DNA of 64,000 nucleotides, from assembly GCA_017302575.1 (NCBI GenBank), contig JAFLDD010000001.1:186001-250000 (forward strand). The letters are read 5' to 3'. This stretch comes from Alphaproteobacteria bacterium. Its GTDB lineage: Bacteria > Pseudomonadota > Alphaproteobacteria > Rickettsiales > UBA3002. Positions 42,496 through 50,140 of this stretch are shown here, piece after piece; the first letter of the stretch is position 1, and every line of letters starts with the position of its first letter. The notes under the pieces were generated by a model. That model worked only from the letters and a program-made list of their open reading frames with translations, did not search any database and was not told the origin of the DNA. A program made the position numbers and the translations under genes.

Positions 42496-44033
42496 TAGCT
42501 CTGTTTGTAATGTGGCCACGCGCCTGCAGCAAGAGACTGCAGGGTAATGGATTGTTCGCCCATCAGATGTTGATAGACCCAATAATGTGCCAGCACCTGC
42601 ACAACATAGTTGCGGGTTTCGCTGTAGGGAATCGATTCGATGTAGAGCAATGGATCATCCACATTGCGGGTTAGGCGCGCCCACGAAGCAACGGCGCCAG
42701 GGCCAGCATTGTACGATGCGATGGCGTGAATCCAGCTACCATTGATGTGCGGTTCGCGCATCAGCATTTGGATGTAGGCCGCGCCCAAGCGCACGTTTAT
42801 ATCGGCATTTTGCAGACCTGCGCGGCTAACATCGCTCGACGCAAGTTCAGTGCCCAAGCTGCGTGCAATGTGGTTCGCGGTCGATGGCAATACCTGCATC
42901 ATGCCTACGGCACCTGCGTGGCTTGCAACATTCGGACGGAAGCCAGATTCTTGACGGCTGATTGCGAAAATCATGGCGGAATCAACGGTGGTTTGCACTT
43001 CAGCCACTGCTGCTGGCATTGGGTAGGAAGCAAATAATGCTTCTTCGTCCGTCAGCTCTTTCATTTTGCTTAAACGTACTTGCAGGTTCGGTAAATTGAA
43101 CTCGCTAGCGAGTGTCACCATTGCTTTGCGCTCGTGGCGTGGCAGGGTACTGAAGATTGCACGCAGCTCTTCCTCTGCTTCGTTTTCACGGCCAATGCTT
43201 GCTAGTGCCTGAGCGCGCAAGACAGATGGTTGACGACGCAGTGAAGAAGGAACGTAAGGTGCTGCTGCCATCCAATTGCCAGAATGGTTGAGCTTCGCGT
43301 TTGCGAGCATACCGTAGAAGGTGGTTGGATATTCAGCCGCTAAATCTAGCATGTCTTCGGCGCGATCATTCTCAGCGCGTTCGTACGAACGATGCGCCCA
43401 GAAATACGCTGCCGCTTTGTGCCATTCGTTCAAACTGCTGGTGGTTGCGACTTTCTCGAACTGCACAGCCGCTTTGTCGTATGACTTGCTGCGCCATAGG
43501 CTCAAGCCATGGTACCAGCCTGCTGGCATCGACTTCGCACCGAGGTGGTCAATGTAGCCTGCGCCACTTAATGGCTTTTCACGTTGCGCCACTTCAGTAC
43601 GCACACCTTTGCGTGCCGCTAGCGCTGCAATGCGGGCGCGCTGAGGGTGGTCGCTGAATGCGTGCAGCCAATATTTCAGTTCACTGGCTTCGGTTTTATA
43701 ATCTTCATGCAAGTAGCGCTGCGCGAGGACGTGGCCGAGCAATAGCTGGCTATCAAGGCGCGCAATCATCTCGTCTGCTAGCGCAAAATCACCTTCGGCC
43801 TGTGCTTCGTAGATGGCCGTGTAGAGGCCTTCATCATGCGGGGTGAGTGGGTCTGGATGAGCGGTTGCAGTGTAGACCACAGGTGTTGGCTCAGGCGCAG
43901 GTGCGGCAACGGGTTCGCGAAGTGTGAGTGCTAGCGAAACCGCTATTACCACTGCAACACTGCTCACGAGTACAAGGCGGTTTTTAGCTTTAAGCCAACG
44001 CGCCATTTCTTTTACTGCTCTGCCTTTGTTCAT
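42495..44033 (-). CDS. slt: soluble lytic murein transglycosylase (Slt70-like)
   Basis: A 512-residue periplasmic/membrane-anchored peptidoglycan-cleaving enzyme. An N-terminal hydrophobic helix (LVLVSSVAVVIAVSLALTL) is followed by a long alpha-helical superhelical U-domain (~60-350) and a C-terminal SLT domain with the catalytic Glu in AISRQESGFRPNVASHAGAV. GMMQVLPSTA and ASYNAGPGAVASW are conserved SLT motifs. The ATG at 44033 gives a natural anchor sequence; the one at 44084 adds an unlikely leader. Coupled to rnhB. Confidence 0.93.
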   Translation of the reverse strand: MNKGRAVKEMARWLKAKNRLVLVSSVAVVIAVSLALTLREPVAAPAPEPTPVVYTATAHPDPLTPHDEGLYTAIYEAQAEGDFALADEMIARLDSQLLLGHVLAQRYLHEDYKTEASELKYWLHAFSDHPQRARIAALAARKGVRTEVAQREKPLSGAGYIDHLGAKSMPAGWYHGLSLWRSKSYDKAAVQFEKVATTSSLNEWHKAAAYFWAHRSYERAENDRAEDMLDLAAEYPTTFYGMLANAKLNHSGNWMAAAPYVPSSLRRQPSVLRAQALASIGRENEAEEELRAIFSTLPRHERKAMVTLASEFNLPNLQVRLSKMKELTDEEALFASYPMPAAVAEVQTTVDSAMIFAISRQESGFRPNVASHAGAVGMMQVLPSTANHIARSLGTELASSDVSRAGLQNADINVRLGAAYIQMLMREPHINGSWIHAIASYNAGPGAVASWARLTRNVDDPLLYIESIPYSETRNYVVQVLAHYWVYQHLMGEQSITLQSLAAGAWPHYKQS

Positions 44034-44145
44034 AGTCACTTTTTTATAGTTGGGGGCGGTATATAGCTGTTGCAATGCACCCATGCAACCCTAAAACGCA
44101 GAAAAACAATCGGTTTCCACTAATAATCAATGGGTTAACGTAAAA

Positions 44146-44985
44146 TCAAGCGCTTAGCTTGTGGCCAATCGCTTTTAGATGCTGTTTTAGCTGTAAAATG
44201 TCAGCCCAGGCCTGCTTTTTAGCCGAGGGTTGGCGCAGCAAATAAGAGGGGTGGTAGATGACATGTACAGGCACTTCGCTATCCATATAACTATTCTTAT
44301 ATGAGAATAGCTGTCCCCGTAAGCGGGTGATGCCCACATTATTGTTGAGAACGGCTTTGGTGGCGGTCCCGCCGACCAGAACAAGCGTATGCGGCTTGAT
44401 AAGTGCGATGTGCTTTTCCACGAATGGTTTGCAGATCTCTAGCTCTTCGGTGGTTGGGGTGCGGTTGCCTGGTGGGCGCCAGAATAGGGTATTGGTGATA
44501 TAAAAATTCTCTTTACGGTTAAGGCCAATGAAGCTGAGGGCTTTGTCGAGCAGTTGGCCACTTGCTCCGCAGAATGGTACGCCTTGCCGATCCTCATCTG
44601 CGCCAGGTGCTTCGCCAATAAACATGAGGCGGCTTTGGGCGATTCCCTCGAAAATCACTGTGTTTTGCGCAGTCTTCTTCAACGTGCAGCCATTAAAGTT
44701 GCGAATGGCAGTGTAGAGTTCTTCAAGCGTGGTTGCGGCGTCTGCGGCGGTGCGCGCTTCGCTGATGATTTGCGCCAAGCTCGCACTAAGGGGGGCGGTT
44801 TCGGCATTCACGCTAGAGGTTGGGGCTTTACCATCCTCTTGCACATCCATTTCCAACGGCTGGGCGCTTACCTCAAGCGGTTTGGTTGGCTCGGCCTCTA
44901 CTGCCTCACTCGCGCCAATCTCCATGAGCCAGTGTAGGGCTTCATAGGCTTCAATATCGGTGGATAAGTTAGGATTGGTTGGCAT
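44146..44985 (-). CDS. uracil-DNA glycosylase family protein (family 4-like)
   Basis: A 279-residue UDG-superfamily protein for base-excision repair. An acidic, Pro/Thr-rich N-terminal extension of ~90 residues precedes the catalytic domain. The latter has LMFIGEAPGADEDRQGVPFC (motif 1), GASGQLLD, ITNTLFWRPPGNRTPT and HPSYLLRQP (motif 2). Of the four cysteines that bind the 4Fe-4S cluster in classical family 4 enzymes, only two seem kept: the CxxC is reduced to FNGC, and the KCRPP Cys is Trp (FWRPP), while EICKPF is kept. This matches a form I recall from alphaproteobacteria. Confidence 0.88.
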   Translation of the reverse strand: MPTNPNLSTDIEAYEALHWLMEIGASEAVEAEPTKPLEVSAQPLEMDVQEDGKAPTSSVNAETAPLSASLAQIISEARTAADAATTLEELYTAIRNFNGCTLKKTAQNTVIFEGIAQSRLMFIGEAPGADEDRQGVPFCGASGQLLDKALSFIGLNRKENFYITNTLFWRPPGNRTPTTEELEICKPFVEKHIALIKPHTLVLVGGTATKAVLNNNVGITRLRGQLFSYKNSYMDSEVPVHVIYHPSYLLRQPSAKKQAWADILQLKQHLKAIGHKLSA

Positions 44986-45063
44986 TTTAGAGGATTTCGT
45001 AAACGAATTTTTAACGAATTTTAGCTAATTTGGTAGGTGAGACAAAAACAATACAGGGAAGCT

Positions 45064-45351
45064 ATGTCCGCACAAGAACAATATTACCCCTCCGATATTT
45101 CGGCAAAGGCGGTGATTGAATTCACGAAGGCGTTTCGCGCGTTCGCTGATGTGGAATATGCTAAGGCATTATTGGCGGATCCGCGCATGGCGTCGAATCG
45201 TGGTCATTTTGCATCCTGTGGTATCAATATGCGTCAGGTGAAAGTAGCGAAAGGTATGTTACCTGCGTCGCTGCCTCTAATGGACGCGCAGCGTAAAGCA
45301 ATCGAATTCCTAGATGCTCTTGATCATGAGATGGAGGTCACCCGTGGGTAA
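45064..45351 (+). CDS. hypothetical protein, 95 aa
   Basis: Unrecognised small helical protein (MSAQEQYYPSDISAKAVIEF...). The ATG at 45064 has an AGGGA site; the GTG at 45037 is less likely. No signal peptide. It overlaps the start of the following 68-residue gene by 8 bases, so the two are coupled. Confidence 0.6.
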   Translation: MSAQEQYYPSDISAKAVIEFTKAFRAFADVEYAKALLADPRMASNRGHFASCGINMRQVKVAKGMLPASLPLMDAQRKAIEFLDALDHEMEVTRG

Positions 45352-45550
45352 TTTATCAGAAATTGCATGTGCGGGATATTTAGAAGCGTGCGAATTTAAC
45401 AACAGCATCATTGCAGTGGCTCGCCCAGCTGCTCCTGTGGCTGACACAGTGGTCAATGCTGATAACGATTTCAATAAGGCGCAAGCAAATATTCAAGATG
45501 CTATTGCAATAGCTCAAGCGAACGGCCAGAAAATTTCATACATTAGTTAA
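45344..45550 (+). CDS. hypothetical protein, 68 aa, GTG start
   Basis: Unrecognised. The GTG at 45344 is chosen because a perfect GGAGG lies 7 bases upstream, inside the end of the previous gene; the earlier start at 45314 is unlikely. The product (VGNLSEIACAGYLEACEFNN...) is Ala-rich, with a helical Asn/Gln-rich C-terminus (DFNKAQANIQDAIAIAQANG). Function unknown. Confidence 0.5.
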   Translation: MGNLSEIACAGYLEACEFNNSIIAVARPAAPVADTVVNADNDFNKAQANIQDAIAIAQANGQKISYIS

Positions 45551-45636
45551 ATTCCCTTCAATTGCTGAGTTAAAGCAATCCACGCGCAACCGTGGTAATG
45601 AAGCTTCATCGTAATTTAGAATCACCTCGAATCCAG

Positions 45637-45656
45637 ATTCCTGCTTTCACAGGAAT
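45637..45656. repeat. dRS3-like palindromic repeat
   Basis: ATTCCTG (45637-45643) and CAGGAAT (45650-45656) flank CTTTCA, in a context (CCAGATTCCTGCTTTCACAG, then GAATGACA) typical of the small dispersed ATTCC...GGAAT repeats of many proteobacterial genomes. Only one copy is in the window. The rest of 45551-45689 holds nothing recognised. Confidence 0.5.
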
Positions 45657-45689
45657 GACAAGCCTTAAGCTGCGTGTTACTCTGCCTAA

Positions 45690-47282
45690 ATGTCCGAATC
45701 TGAAATCATGGAATGTGATGTGCTGATTGTTGGGGCGGGGCCTGCGGGTCTTTCTGCCGCGATTCGTCTCATGCAACTTAACCCATCCGCCAATATCATC
45801 GTGCTGGAAAAAGGCTCCGAAGTCGGGGCGCATATTTTATCAGGTGCGGTGCTGGAGCCCCGCACGCTCAATGAACTTATTCCTGACTGGAAAGAGAAGG
45901 GCGCGCCGCTTCATACGCCTGTGGCCACGGACAGTTTTAGTTTCTTAACAGCATCAAAGCGTATCACTTTGCCCACGCCACCACAGATGAACAATCATGG
46001 TAACTATATTATTTCACTTGGGAATTTTGTGCGTTGGTTGGGTGAACAGGCGGCCAGCTTGGGTGTGCAAATCTTTCCAGGATTTGCGGCAGCATCCGCC
46101 ATCATCGAAGACGGTGTCGTGAAGGGTGTGCGCACGGGCGCGTTCGGTATTGGTAAAAATGGTGAGCAAAAACATAGCTACCAACCGCCGATGGAATTGC
46201 GCGCGAAAGTGACGCTGTTTGCCGAAGGGTGTCGTGGTTCGATTTCGCAGCAGCTTATGAAAGAATATGGATTGCGCGATCATGTCAACCCGCAAACGTA
46301 CGGCATTGGCATTAAAGAGCTGTGGCAGGTTGAACCTGCGAAGCACAAGCTAGGCATGGTCGAACACAGCATCGGTTGGCCGATGGATGCGAAGACTTAT
46401 GGTGGTTCGTTCTTGTACCATCTCGAAGATAATCAAGTGGCGGTGGGGTTTGTCGTTGGTCTGGATTATGCGAATCCCTATCTCGACCCGTTCAAAGAAT
46501 TTCAGCGTTTCAAAACGCACCCGAAAATTCGTACGCTCTTTGAAGGCGGCAAGCGCATTTCCTATGGCGCGCGGGCGATTAACGAGGGTGGTTATCAGTC
46601 GATTCCCAAGCTCACATTCCCCGGTGGCGCGCTGATTGGTTGCGCGGCAGGGTTTCTGAACGTGCCAAAAATCAAAGGTACGCACACGGCGATGAAGTCG
46701 GGCATGTTAGCGGCTGAAGCGGTGCATGGCGGCGACCACACGAGCTATGAGGCAGCGATTGCTAATAGTTGGGTGATGGATGAACTCAAAGGCGTGCGCA
46801 ATATCCGCCCTGCGTTTCGTTATGGTTTGTGGGCGGGGCTGCTTTACAGTGCACTCGATACCTATCTCTTCCGTGGCAAAGCGCCTTGGACATTCAAGCA
46901 TCACGCTGATCACGAAGCGTTGCAGAACAAAGATTGCCACCAACCAATCGCGTATCCGCAGCCCGATGGTGTGGTGAGCTTTGACCGTTTATCTTCGGTA
47001 TTCATATCGAACACTAATCACGAAGAAGACCAGCCAGCGCATCTCACGCTGAAAGATGCAACGGTGCCCATTAACTATAATCTGCAATTTTTTGATGCGC
47101 CGGAGCAGCGTTATTGCCCCGCAGGTGTGTATGAGATTGTCGAGGAAGCAGGGGCAAAGCGCCTACAAATCAACGCGCAAAATTGTGTTCATTGTAAGAC
47201 TTGCGACATTAAAGACCCCAGCCAGAACATCGTATGGACAACGCCTGAGGGCGGTGGCGGGCCAAATTATCCGAATATGTGA
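45690..47282 (+). CDS. etfD / ETF-QO: electron transfer flavoprotein-ubiquinone oxidoreductase
   Basis: A 530-residue membrane-associated enzyme passing electrons from reduced ETF (fatty acid and amino acid oxidation) to ubiquinone. The N-terminal FAD-binding motif is [23 protein letters not shown] segments include [20 protein letters not shown] and [11 protein letters not shown]. The C-terminal 4Fe-4S ligands are in [13 protein letters not shown] with an upstream Cys (RYCPAGVYE), and the end [10 protein letters not shown] is conserved. Full length. No ETF genes in the window. Confidence 0.96.
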   Translation: MSESEIMECDVLIVGAGPAGLSAAIRLMQLNPSANIIVLEKGSEVGAHILSGAVLEPRTLNELIPDWKEKGAPLHTPVATDSFSFLTASKRITLPTPPQMNNHGNYIISLGNFVRWLGEQAASLGVQIFPGFAAASAIIEDGVVKGVRTGAFGIGKNGEQKHSYQPPMELRAKVTLFAEGCRGSISQQLMKEYGLRDHVNPQTYGIGIKELWQVEPAKHKLGMVEHSIGWPMDAKTYGGSFLYHLEDNQVAVGFVVGLDYANPYLDPFKEFQRFKTHPKIRTLFEGGKRISYGARAINEGGYQSIPKLTFPGGALIGCAAGFLNVPKIKGTHTAMKSGMLAAEAVHGGDHTSYEAAIANSWVMDELKGVRNIRPAFRYGLWAGLLYSALDTYLFRGKAPWTFKHHADHEALQNKDCHQPIAYPQPDGVVSFDRLSSVFISNTNHEEDQPAHLTLKDATVPINYNLQFFDAPEQRYCPAGVYEIVEEAGAKRLQINAQNCVHCKTCDIKDPSQNIVWTTPEGGGGPNYPNM

Positions 47283-47284
47283 TT

Positions 47285-47899
47285 TTACCAAGAATCTGGT
47301 TTCTTGATACTGGTGCGGGTGATTACTCTAGAAAATTGGGACATCCTAAGCATCTTGTTATCGATGTGACGTATGAATGATGGGGGAATCGATGCTAAAT
47401 TCTCGGCAAGTCTTTTATGGGGACAAATAATACCCACCGTTTTGTGAAGTTCTTCTTTTACTATTCTTATCGGCTCAACTAAATCAGTATCGTTCGATAC
47501 TACTACGGCAACATCATACAAATCTTTCCATCCGTCATTAATGAGATGGCTTGCAAGATTTACATCTGACCCCTTCTCCTCAGCTATTTCTACCTTAACG
47601 TAAGAGCGTGGCGGCTCAACCATGCGGCGTGTTTTTTCAGTGTATAGGAAATTACCCCATATTACTTCTACTTCGGGTATAGTCTTAATTGCATTGATAT
47701 AGGCATGCTGTCGTGCTGATGCGCCTTTTTTTATTTTATCCGAGACACGGGCGCTATAATATTTGATTTTGATAATTTCATTGCCTGGAGCTAAGAGCTT
47801 TTCAAACAGCGATTTAAGATCGAGCCATTTGTGATCGGTATCCTTAAGGGCACCGTAATAGAGATTGAACCCATCCACGTAAATATAGGTTCTTTTCAT
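47285..47899 (-). CDS. NYN-domain (LabA/PIN-like) protein, putative ribonuclease
   Basis: A 204-residue protein with the NYN/LabA fold. The start MKRTYIYVDGFNLYYGAL has the first acidic residue; EEKGSDVNLASHLIND and VAVVVSNDTDLVEPI hold the other acidic active-site residues. Members are PIN-like nucleases, often acting on RNA. The ATG at 47899 has a GGAG(CAGGT) site; the earlier start at 48016 would read through a perfect hairpin. It is convergent with the ETF-QO gene, 2 bases apart. Confidence 0.85.
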   Translation of the reverse strand: MKRTYIYVDGFNLYYGALKDTDHKWLDLKSLFEKLLAPGNEIIKIKYYSARVSDKIKKGASARQHAYINAIKTIPEVEVIWGNFLYTEKTRRMVEPPRSYVKVEIAEEKGSDVNLASHLINDGWKDLYDVAVVVSNDTDLVEPIRIVKEELHKTVGIICPHKRLAENLASIPPSFIRHIDNKMLRMSQFSRVITRTSIKKPDSW

Positions 47900-47915
47900 A
47901 CCTGCTCCAGAAATG

Positions 47916-47941
47916 GCAAAGGCACCTTTCGGTGCCTTTGC
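47916..47941. promoter_or_regulatory. perfect hairpin in the NYN gene leader
   Basis: GCAAAGGCACC (47916-47926), loop TTTC, GGTGCCTTTGC (47931-47941): an 11-bp perfect stem 17 bases upstream of the NYN start codon. No U-tract follows on the minus strand, so it is not a normal terminator there. Other parts of 47900-48166 hold no gene. Confidence 0.55.
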
Positions 47942-48166
47942 GGCTCGCCGCACGCGACGAGCGGATATACCTGTATAATGCAGATAAATAGTTAAACTAA
48001 AATTAACATCAAGCATTATTTATCAGCAAGTCGAATCAGCAGGCCATAATGGACTGATAATGTTGTATAAAAGTTATTTGGTTCCGTTTGCGCAGGGGTT
48101 TTGTGATCCCATTCGTATCACTATCAGACGGGGTGCTGTTACCCCGCATATTCAAGGAGTTATCAC

Positions 48167-48469
48167 ATGAAAAAGTCTACGACGGTTGCGATTCTTTCGG
48201 CGGTATTATTTGCAACGCCTGCATTGGCAGAGCATCATGAAGGCGGCCCAAAAGGCCCCGGTGGTCACCATGGTAGAATGATGGAGAAAATTGACACCGA
48301 TAAAGACGGTAAAATTTCCAAGGCGGAGCATTTGGCACATGCCGATCAGAAATTCACTGAGATGGACGCGAACAAAGATGGTTTCGTGACCAAGGAAGAA
48401 GGCAAAGCGCATTGGGAAGCGAAGAAAGCCCAGTGGGCTGTAAAGAAGGCAGATAAGGCGGCTGAGTAG
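48167..48469 (+). CDS. periplasmic EF-hand protein, 100 aa
   Basis: Signal peptide MKKSTTVAILSAVLFATPALA, then a His/Gly-rich segment (EHHEGGPKGPGGHHGRMM) likely to bind metal. Two EF-hand loops follow, DTDKDGKISKAE and DANKDGFVTKEE, and a Lys/Ala-rich tail. It would bind Ca2+ in the periplasm. An AAGGAG site and a leader hairpin (CGGGGT...ACCCCG, 48129-48146) precede it. It lies 37 bases upstream of the ECF sigma gene and may share its regulation. Confidence 0.85.
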   Translation: MKKSTTVAILSAVLFATPALAEHHEGGPKGPGGHHGRMMEKIDTDKDGKISKAEHLAHADQKFTEMDANKDGFVTKEEGKAHWEAKKAQWAVKKADKAAE

Positions 48470-48506
48470 CATTTAGGCTGACTTTTAGGCAGAAGGTGCT
48501 AGCTTC

Positions 48507-49079
48507 ATGCTGATGGTTATTACCAATCAGTCCGACGCCGACGTCATGCAGCGTGTTGCCAGTGGTGATACGCAGGCTTATGCGTCGCTGGTGAAGCAGC
48601 ACCTTCCACGCGCCTATGCGCTGGCGTATCGCACGCTCATGAATTCGGCGGAAGCTGAAGATGTCGCGCAGGAAGCGTTCACGAAAGTGTGGGTTAAAGC
48701 GCGTGATTATGATGCGTCGCGAGCAGCCTTTGCCACATGGCTGCATCGGATCGTGGTGAACCTGTGCCTCGATCGGATACGCCAGCGCAAATACCATGAT
48801 GGCGACGATGCGTTAGCAATGGTCGCTGATGAACGCGAAAGCTCTGAGTCGCTGGCAAGCAACACGGAGGAGGCTGATTTGGTGCGCGAAGCAGTGTCTG
48901 CGCTTCCAGAGCAACAGCGACTAGCTGTATCGCTCTGTTATTTTGAGGAATACACGAATCCCGAAGCGGCAAAGCTGATGGGGTTGCATATTAAAGCATT
49001 GGAAGGATTATTGGTGCGGGCACGTAAAACCCTGCGCGAAAAATTGAGTGAGTTGAAGGAGGTGCGTCATGTCGCATGA
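48507..49079 (+). CDS. ECF-type RNA polymerase sigma factor
   Basis: A 190-residue extracytoplasmic-function sigma factor. Region 2 has YRTLMNSAEAEDVAQEAFTK, VWVKARDYD and FATWLHRIVVNLCLDRIRQR. Region 4 has ALPEQQRLAVSLCYFEEYTN and the HTH AAKLMGLHIKALEGLLVRAR. No sigma1/3 regions, as expected. It overlaps the next gene (a small membrane protein) by 11 bases, the common sigma/anti-sigma layout. Start at 48507 or the ATG six bases on. Confidence 0.93.
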   Translation: MLMVITNQSDADVMQRVASGDTQAYASLVKQHLPRAYALAYRTLMNSAEAEDVAQEAFTKVWVKARDYDASRAAFATWLHRIVVNLCLDRIRQRKYHDGDDALAMVADERESSESLASNTEEADLVREAVSALPEQQRLAVSLCYFEEYTNPEAAKLMGLHIKALEGLLVRARKTLREKLSELKEVRHVA

Positions 49080-49371
49080 AGATAAAGAGATGAGAGCGAT
49101 GCTAGCGTCGTTTGAGGTGATGCCGCCCAGCTATCTGGCGCAGAAAATCATCGCGAATGCGACAGCGTTGCCGCAGCAGCGTGGTCTGGCTGCGATCCTC
49201 TCAGGCATGATGGGCCAATCAAATGCAGCGTTTGCCTATAAGGGAATGGCGTTAGCGGCGATGTTGCTTTTGGGTGTCATGACCGCGCAGAACCAAAGCA
49301 ATCCATATGCAAAACCTACCACAACTGATATGAGTGGCTTTGTGATGGCACAAGGTTGGATGGAGGAATAG
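49069..49371 (+). CDS. small membrane protein, probable anti-sigma factor, 100 aa
   Basis: An N-terminal cytoplasmic part (MSHEDKEMRAMLASFEVMPP) is followed by a single membrane helix (KGMALAAMLLLGVMT) and a short periplasmic tail. No classical zinc anti-sigma (HxxxCxxC) motif is visible, so the anti-sigma role is inferred only from overlap with the ECF sigma gene and from the topology. Confidence 0.65.
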   Translation: MSHEDKEMRAMLASFEVMPPSYLAQKIIANATALPQQRGLAAILSGMMGQSNAAFAYKGMALAAMLLLGVMTAQNQSNPYAKPTTTDMSGFVMAQGWMEE

Positions 49372-49809
49372 ATGGAACGCAAGCAATGGATCAACATCGC
49401 GCTCTTTGCGTCACTTGGCTTCAACCTGTTTGCTCTGGGCTTTATGCTTGGCAAGCCGCCGCAGCCACCAATGGACCGCAAGCCGCATTTTGAACGCATC
49501 CTGCAACAGGTCAAACAACTGCCCGAGGATCAGCGTGCGAAAGTGAAAGAAATTATCAAATTCTATAAGCCTCTAGTGCGCGAGGGCTTTGATGATATGC
49601 GTGCTGCGCGCGAGGATTTAGATTCGTTGATGAGAAGCGAAGACTATACACGCGAAGAGTCAGAGATGTTGTTTGCCACCCTCAGTGAATCCGCCGAATA
49701 TGCGTATGAAAACGCGCAGATGATGATGATGGATATCGCAGACGCTTTGCCGCCCGAGTCACGCGCGTTGGTGATGCCACCGCCACGTGGTGAAGAACCA
49801 GCCAAGTAA
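49372..49809 (+). CDS. periplasmic metal-sensor/resistance-like protein (CnrR/Spy-like helical)
   Basis: A 145-residue protein with one N-terminal membrane anchor (INIALFASLGFNLFALGFML) and an all-helical periplasmic domain (FERILQQVKQLPEDQRAKVK; YKPLVREGFDDMRAAREDL; ENAQMMMMDIADALPPESR). It matches the style of the heavy-metal-resistance family that includes CnrX-type sensors and Spy/CpxP-like chaperones. It starts directly after the previous stop codon and closes the sigma operon, suggesting signal sensing for the ECF system (inference). Confidence 0.7.
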   Translation: MERKQWINIALFASLGFNLFALGFMLGKPPQPPMDRKPHFERILQQVKQLPEDQRAKVKEIIKFYKPLVREGFDDMRAAREDLDSLMRSEDYTREESEMLFATLSESAEYAYENAQMMMMDIADALPPESRALVMPPPRGEEPAK

Positions 49810-49810
49810 T

Positions 49811-49839
49811 AAAAAAGGCCGCCAAATTGGCGGCCTTTT
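49811..49839. terminator. bidirectional rho-independent terminator
   Basis: GGCCGCCAA (49817-49825) pairs with TTGGCGGCC (49827-49835), flanked by AAAAAA and TTTT. It serves the sigma operon on the plus strand and the 65-residue gene on the minus strand. Confidence 0.9.
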
Positions 49840-49860
49840 CGTATCTCTTATCGGAAGCGA

Positions 49861-50058
49861 TTATCCGTAGATTTGCTGGTACGGAATAGGACGCTTGGTG
49901 TTGTCATCCACAACGATTTGGCCATTGTCGAATGCAGCGCCGATGAAGTTAATGCCGTTTTCACGGTCGATAATACGCACAGGCTTTACTTCTTTGCCTT
50001 TATATTTGCGCAATTCGGTTACTTCACCGCGCATTTCTGGGTTGTTCTTACTGCTCAT
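49861..50058 (-). CDS. small conserved-looking hypothetical protein, 65 aa
   Basis: MSSKNNPEMRGEVTELRKYK, then GKEVKPVRIIDRENGINFIG...PIPYQQIYG. A compact, probably beta-rich, soluble protein. The ATG at 50058 has a GAGGA site; longer upstream starts would overlap the promoter of the TPR gene. It shares a terminator with the sigma operon. Function not recognised. Confidence 0.65.
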   Translation of the reverse strand: MSSKNNPEMRGEVTELRKYKGKEVKPVRIIDRENGINFIGAAFDNGQIVVDDNTKRPIPYQQIYG

Positions 50059-50140
50059 AACGTCCTCACGCTTAGGTATTGCTAAATCTGGGCGCGGAAT
50101 ATAGGGTGATTTTCTGAATCCGCAAGACATTTTAGGCGCT

